From assembly GCA_029880425.1 (NCBI GenBank), contig JAOUOK010000030.1, forward strand, positions 1 to 9,908: 9,908 nucleotides of DNA. Reading direction: 5' to 3'. The DNA comes from Gammaproteobacteria bacterium (GTDB lineage Bacteria > Pseudomonadota > Gammaproteobacteria > UBA6429 > Thiohalophilaceae). This document shows positions 5,899-9,908 of the stretch, piece by piece (within the stretch, counting starts at the first letter, position 1; each line of letters opens with the position of its first letter). A program made the translations under genes and the position numbers. The notes under the pieces were generated by a model. That model worked only from the letters and a program-made list of their open reading frames with translations. It made no database searches and was not told the origin of the DNA.

Positions 5899-7476
5899 TT
5901 GTCAAAAAAAGATTATTCAGTTTTTACAAAAATCAGTTTGCTTAATGAAGTAGGCATTGCTTTGTCTTCTGAAAAAAACTTTTCAAGTTTACTTGAACAG
6001 ATATTATTTGGTGCAAAGCAAATTACTAATGCTGATGGTGGCACACTATATTTATTAAATGCCGAAAAAAAACTTGAGATGGTTGTTGTGCAAACTCACT
6101 CCTTAGATATTCATCTTGGCGGTAATACTGATAAACCGATTAATTTTAAACCGGTAAATCTATACCATGATGACGGTACTCCAAATTTAAGCATGGTTGT
6201 TACGCGTGCAGTAATTGAAGATAAACCGATTAACATTGTTGATGCATATAATACTGATGGTTATGATTTTTCTGGTACCTATGAGTTTGATAAGAGTACC
6301 GGCTATCATTCCCAGTCATTTCTCGCGGTACCGATGAAAAATCATGAAAATGATATTATTGGCGTATTACAACTTATTAATGCACTGGATCCGGATAGCA
6401 AAGAAATTATTCCATTTAATGAACAAGACCAGCACCTGGTTGAATCACTCGCAAGCCAGGCAGCCGTCGCTATCACTAATAAACAGTTAATTGATAGTTT
6501 AAATGAATTATTTAATTCACTGGTTCAACTTATCGCCACGGCGATCGATGAAAAATCGCCTCATACCAGCAATCATTGTAAAAGATTACCGATTATTACC
6601 ATGCTTATTGCCGATGCCGCGCATAAAGCCGAGGAGGGTAGTTTAAAAGATTTTTCTATGACGGATGAAGACCGCTTCGAGTTAGAAGTGGCAGCCTGGT
6701 TACATGACTGTGGCAAATTGACTACTCCAGAATATGTGATGGATAAATCTACAAAGCTTGAAAGAGTGCTTGATCGGATTGAGTTTATTGATTTACGTTT
6801 AGAAATCATGAAACGTGAAGCATTGATAGCAAAGTTTTCTGCTATTGCTGAAGGTATTGATAAAGAAAAAGCCGAACTACTGTATCAGGATAAGATTCAA
6901 ATGCTAAATGAAGCAGGTGAATTTTTACGTTCTCATAACAAAGGCGGCGAGTTCATGCATGAAGATGATATCCGCAAAGTGAAAGAGCTGGCAAAACTTG
7001 AATGGACCGGTAAAGACGGCCTTAAACAACCTCTATTGACTGATGATGAAGTAAATAATCTTTGTATTGTTAAAGGTACATTATCAGATGATGAACGTGA
7101 GATTATTAATAATCATATTTTGGCAACAATAAAAATGCTCAGTACCTTGCCATTTCCAAAGCACCTGCAAAATGTTCCTGAATATGCCGGTGGTCACCAT
7201 GAACGTGTTGATGGTAAAGGTTTTCCAAAAGGTCTGGTGAAAGATGAAATGTCTGTTCAGGCAAGAATCATGGCGATTGCCGATATTTTTGAAGCGCTGA
7301 CGGCTCGGGACCGTCCCTACAAAGACCCAATGAAGCTTTCTGAGTCGATCTCCATCCTGAAAAAAATGAGTGAAACCGGGCATATTGACGCTGACCTGTT
7401 CGATGTCTTTATTAATCAATCAGTTCATATTAAGTACGCACAAGAACACTTACCCGCTGAACAAAATGATATGTAA
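5899..7476 (+). CDS. GAF domain plus HD-GYP-type phosphohydrolase with a large insertion
   Basis: A 525-residue cytoplasmic signalling protein with no membrane segment. A GAF sensor domain occupies about 10-195, including SFLAVPMKNHENDIIGVLQLIN (140-161 region). The HD-GYP-like domain (about 205-515) has DEKSPHTSNH (217-226), the HD pair H269/D270 with K273 in LHDCGKL, a further histidine H406 in INNHILAT, H433/H434 in GGHHERVDGKGFP and D462 in ADIFEALTARDRPY. These are the metal-binding positions of HD-GYP phosphodiesterases, which hydrolyse c-di-GMP. The GYP signature reads GFP, and the usual W in HHERWDG is V. Between HD and H406 there are 137 residues where about 30 are usual; the extra roughly 107 (about 288-392) are charged and look helical. 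I recall related HD proteins with a TKLE segment and similar insertion. c-di-GMP activity is plausible but unproven; another phosphohydrolase substrate is possible. Confidence 0.87.
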   Translation: MSKKDYSVFTKISLLNEVGIALSSEKNFSSLLEQILFGAKQITNADGGTLYLLNAEKKLEMVVVQTHSLDIHLGGNTDKPINFKPVNLYHDDGTPNLSMVVTRAVIEDKPINIVDAYNTDGYDFSGTYEFDKSTGYHSQSFLAVPMKNHENDIIGVLQLINALDPDSKEIIPFNEQDQHLVESLASQAAVAITNKQLIDSLNELFNSLVQLIATAIDEKSPHTSNHCKRLPIITMLIADAAHKAEEGSLKDFSMTDEDRFELEVAAWLHDCGKLTTPEYVMDKSTKLERVLDRIEFIDLRLEIMKREALIAKFSAIAEGIDKEKAELLYQDKIQMLNEAGEFLRSHNKGGEFMHEDDIRKVKELAKLEWTGKDGLKQPLLTDDEVNNLCIVKGTLSDDEREIINNHILATIKMLSTLPFPKHLQNVPEYAGGHHERVDGKGFPKGLVKDEMSVQARIMAIADIFEALTARDRPYKDPMKLSESISILKKMSETGHIDADLFDVFINQSVHIKYAQEHLPAEQNDM

Positions 7477-7573
7477 ATCCTTCCTTTAAGTTAAATCTCA
7501 ATATTAAGTCGATGTAATTTTTGTTGTGGATGGTTACAATAGCGACCCTGATATTTTGTCTGTTTTTTATTTT

Positions 7574-7577
7574 GGAG
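7574..7577 (+). promoter_or_regulatory. ribosome binding site fixing the gltX start
   Basis: GGAG lies five bases before the ATG at 7583. An in-frame ATG at 7526 would add 19 residues unlike any GltX N-terminus and would put this site inside the gene. The 106-bp gap after the HD-GYP gene shows no terminator hairpin. It contains TACAAT (7535-7540) without a good -35. Confidence 0.75.
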
Positions 7578-7582
7578 ATGTT

Positions 7583-8986
7583 ATGTCCATCCGGACCCGA
7601 TTTGCCCCCAGCCCAACCGGCTACTTACATATTGGTGGTGCCCGTACTGCTTTATTTGCCTGGCTCTATGCCCGTAAACATGGTGGTAAATTTGTATTAC
7701 GGATTGAAGACACAGACCTTGAACGTTCAACTGAAGAGTCAGTAAATGCCATCCTTGAAGGCATGAGCTGGTTAGGGCTAGATTATGACGAAGGTCCCTT
7801 TTTTCAGACCCACCGCTTTGAACGCTATGAAGAAGTCATTCAAAAATTAATGGCTGAAGGTAAAGCCTACCGTTGTAATTGTTCTAAAGAACGGCTGGAA
7901 AAACTACGTGAAGACCAAATGGCGGCAAAAGAAAAACCCCGCTATGACGGACACTGTCGTAACCTGGATGTTTCTGCAGGTGAACCACATGTTATTCGCT
8001 TTTTAAATCCACAAGAGGGTGAAGTGGTTTTTAAAGACCTGGTTCGTGGCACGGTCAGTGTTCAAAACAAAGAGCTTGATGACCTGATTATAAAACGTAC
8101 AGATGGTTCCCCAACGTATAACCTGTCTGTTGTGATTGATGACCTGGATATGAAAATAAGCCATGTTATTCGTGGTGATGACCACATTAATAATACGCCC
8201 CGCCAAATCAATATCCTGCAGGCTATGGGCTATGAAGCACCAACCTATGCACATGTCCCCATGATCCTGGGTGAAGATGGTGCACGTTTATCTAAACGTC
8301 ATGGTGCGACGAGTGTTATTGAATACCGGGATATGGGCTTTTTACCTGAAGCCTTAATCAATTACCTGGTACGCCTGGGCTGGTCTTCCGGTGACCAGGA
8401 AATTTTCACCCTTGATGAAATGATTTCATTATTTGATGTGGTCGATGTTAATAAAGCACCATCGAGTTTTAATGGTGAGAAACTGCAGTGGATTAACCAG
8501 CAGTACCTTAAAGAAGAAGACGCTTCACGAATTGCACAATTACTCAGTGTACATTTAGGTGAACTTGATATTGATCCTTCATTGGGGCCGGATTTAAAAG
8601 AGGTTGTCCTGGCACAGCGTGAACGTGCTAAAACACTGATTGAACTGGCAGAGATTTCACAATTTTTTTATCGTGACTTTGATGAGTTTGATGAGAAAAT
8701 GGCAAAGAAACAGTTACGGCCCGTGGCAACAGAAGCATTGAAAGAAGTACAAACAGCGCTTAATGAAATTAGTGACTGGACAGCAGAAAATATCCATACA
8801 GCCATTCATGCCGTTGCAGATAAATTAGAAGTGAAAATGGGTAAAGTAGGAATGCCATTACGCGTCGCGGTCACGGGCGGCGCACCATCCCCCGGGCTTG
8901 ATCTCACTGTTTTCCTGATCGGCCAGGAAGCGTGTACCCGGCGTATAAATAAAGCACTTGAATATATTGAAAATCGTGCTGAATAA
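7583..8986 (+). CDS. gltX: glutamyl-tRNA synthetase
   Basis: A 467-residue cytoplasmic class I synthetase that activates glutamate with ATP and charges tRNA-Glu. The protein opens [20 protein letters not shown], with the HIGH-type motif at 16-19. The KMSKS-type motif is ARLSKRHG (234-241), and [15 protein letters not shown] (202-216) and [16 protein letters not shown] [11 protein letters not shown] (170-180) are family-typical. The length fits E. coli GltX (471). The zinc-site region has C98, C100 and C125, but the fourth E. coli ligand, His127, is Asn here; His124 sits next to C125. Since glnS follows, the enzyme is expected to be the discriminating type that charges only tRNA-Glu. The gap to glnS is 33 bp without a terminator, so the two are probably one operon. 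Read-through from the HD-GYP gene is possible. Confidence 0.97.
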   Translation: MSIRTRFAPSPTGYLHIGGARTALFAWLYARKHGGKFVLRIEDTDLERSTEESVNAILEGMSWLGLDYDEGPFFQTHRFERYEEVIQKLMAEGKAYRCNCSKERLEKLREDQMAAKEKPRYDGHCRNLDVSAGEPHVIRFLNPQEGEVVFKDLVRGTVSVQNKELDDLIIKRTDGSPTYNLSVVIDDLDMKISHVIRGDDHINNTPRQINILQAMGYEAPTYAHVPMILGEDGARLSKRHGATSVIEYRDMGFLPEALINYLVRLGWSSGDQEIFTLDEMISLFDVVDVNKAPSSFNGEKLQWINQQYLKEEDASRIAQLLSVHLGELDIDPSLGPDLKEVVLAQRERAKTLIELAEISQFFYRDFDEFDEKMAKKQLRPVATEALKEVQTALNEISDWTAENIHTAIHAVADKLEVKMGKVGMPLRVAVTGGAPSPGLDLTVFLIGQEACTRRINKALEYIENRAE

Positions 8987-9019
8987 CATTTAGCATTATA
9001 AAAGGTTTATATAAAAACA

Positions 9020-9908
9020 ATGAGTGACAGTAACGAAACAGTAAAGCCTCGCCATTTTATCCAGCAATATATTGATGCGGATCTTAAAGCAGGGAAAAAT
9101 GATGGGAAAGTTGCAACACGTTTCCCGCCTGAACCTAATGGCTATCTGCATATCGGTCATGCAAAATCTATTTGCCTGAACTTTGGTATAGCCAGTGAAT
9201 ATAATGGTACCTGCAACTTACGTTTTGATGACACTAATCCAGGTAAAGAAAAAGAAGAGTTTGTTAAATCAATAGAAGAGGATGTTAAATGGCTCGGCTT
9301 TGAATGGAATAATGATGTGCATTACGCCTCTGATTATTTTCAGCAACTTCATGATTATGCTGTTGAGCTTATCAAATCGGGTAAAGCTTATGTTTGTGAT
9401 TTAAATGCTGACGAAGTTCGTGCTTATCGTGGCACATTGCAAGAACCGGGTAAAAATAGCCCATATCGTGATCGAAGTGTCGAGGAAAACCTGGAGCTGT
9501 TTGCAAAAATGACCGCGGGTGATTTCGCTGACGGTGAAAAAGTATTACGTGCGAAAATTGATATGGCATCACCTAATATGAATATGCGTGATCCAACACT
9601 CTACCGAATCCGTCATGGCGTGATTCATCATCAAACAGGGGAAGCGTGGTGTATTTACCCGATGTATGATTATACGCATCCTATCTCTGATGCGATTGAA
9701 GACATTACACATTCCTTATGTACACTGGAGTTTGAAGATCACCGTCCGTTGTATGACTGGGTACTGGATAACATCACGATTGCATGTCACCCACAGCAAA
9801 TTGAATTTTCACGTTTAAATTTACAATACACTATTGTCAGTAAACGTAAATTAACCCAGTTAGTAGAAAATCATCATGTCGATGGGTGGGATGATCCACG
9901 TATGCCAA
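9020..9908 (+). CDS. glnS: glutaminyl-tRNA synthetase, N-terminal part (3' end outside window)
   Basis: The first 296 codons of a class I synthetase that charges tRNA-Gln directly with glutamine; the frame is open to the window edge. The start [19 protein letters not shown] is typical. [16 protein letters not shown] carries the HIGH motif at about 37-52, NLRFDDTNP follows at about 67-75, and [22 protein letters not shown] marks the catalytic core that distinguishes GlnRS from GluRS. VSKRKL is the KMSKS counterpart, followed by the family's DGWDDPRMP at the window edge. About 250 residues, mainly the beta-barrel anticodon-binding domains, would lie beyond, judging by E. coli GlnS (about 554). 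Only a weak AAAGG, about 14 bases before the ATG, serves as Shine-Dalgarno. The presence of glnS implies the organism need not make Gln-tRNA by GatCAB transamidation. Confidence 0.97.
   Translation, partial: MSDSNETVKPRHFIQQYIDADLKAGKNDGKVATRFPPEPNGYLHIGHAKSICLNFGIASEYNGTCNLRFDDTNPGKEKEEFVKSIEEDVKWLGFEWNNDVHYASDYFQQLHDYAVELIKSGKAYVCDLNADEVRAYRGTLQEPGKNSPYRDRSVEENLELFAKMTAGDFADGEKVLRAKIDMASPNMNMRDPTLYRIRHGVIHHQTGEAWCIYPMYDYTHPISDAIEDITHSLCTLEFEDHRPLYDWVLDNITIACHPQQIEFSRLNLQYTIVSKRKLTQLVENHHVDGWDDPRMP

Noticed and set aside
7526..7582. Upstream in-frame start adding 19 residues to GltX
   Set aside because: The Shine-Dalgarno GGAG at 7574-7577 serves the ATG at 7583, and GltX proteins begin just before RFAPSPTG.

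Overview
The window looks like chromosomal DNA from an AT-rich gammaproteobacterium. The evidence is the conserved housekeeping block (mltD, a YafS-type methyltransferase, rnhA, dnaQ), a YejF-type transporter ATPase, and both a glutamyl- and a glutaminyl-tRNA synthetase. A bacteriohemerythrin, an orphan STAS protein and a GAF/HD-GYP protein suggest an environmental species that responds to oxygen or redox state and uses c-di-GMP-type signalling. The genus cannot be fixed from this sequence alone. No insertion sequence, phage gene, CRISPR array, rRNA or tRNA is visible.

Layout. 2-718 (+) is the 3' part of a yejF-like peptide-transport ATPase gene, followed by a single-domain hemerythrin gene (784-1188, +). 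The hemerythrin gene converges, with a 13-bp gap, on mltD (1202-2857, -), which encodes a lipoprotein lytic transglycosylase with three LysM repeats. A 136-bp divergent spacer carries a candidate mltD promoter overlapped by an inverted repeat. It leads into a rightward block: methyltransferase (2994-3806), rnhA (3803-4237, TTG start overlapping the previous stop) and dnaQ (4282-5022). gloB, usually found between mltD and the methyltransferase gene, is absent.

The 353-bp gap after dnaQ is not empty. It holds three nested complementary segments (5096-5192) that could form a rod-like RNA, then two consecutive intrinsic terminators. The first terminator shares bases with the outer helix of the rod, so the two are mutually exclusive. 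A C-rich, anti-Shine-Dalgarno-like tract (5176-5183) lies in the same segment. This is the least explained part of the window.

Next come a 100-residue STAS (anti-anti-sigma-type) gene (5376-5678) with a strong terminator, then a separately promoted GAF plus HD-GYP gene (5899-7476, TTG start) with a large insertion inside the HD domain. The window ends with gltX (7583-8986) and the 5' two thirds or so of glnS (9020 onward), 33 bp apart and probably cotranscribed.

How the genes work together. RNase HI and DnaQ act in replication fidelity (removal of RNA from RNA:DNA hybrids, and proofreading). MltD acts in wall turnover. GltX and GlnS charge tRNA-Glu and tRNA-Gln directly. The STAS and HD-GYP genes may belong to one signalling process, but the terminator and promoter between them indicate separate transcription.
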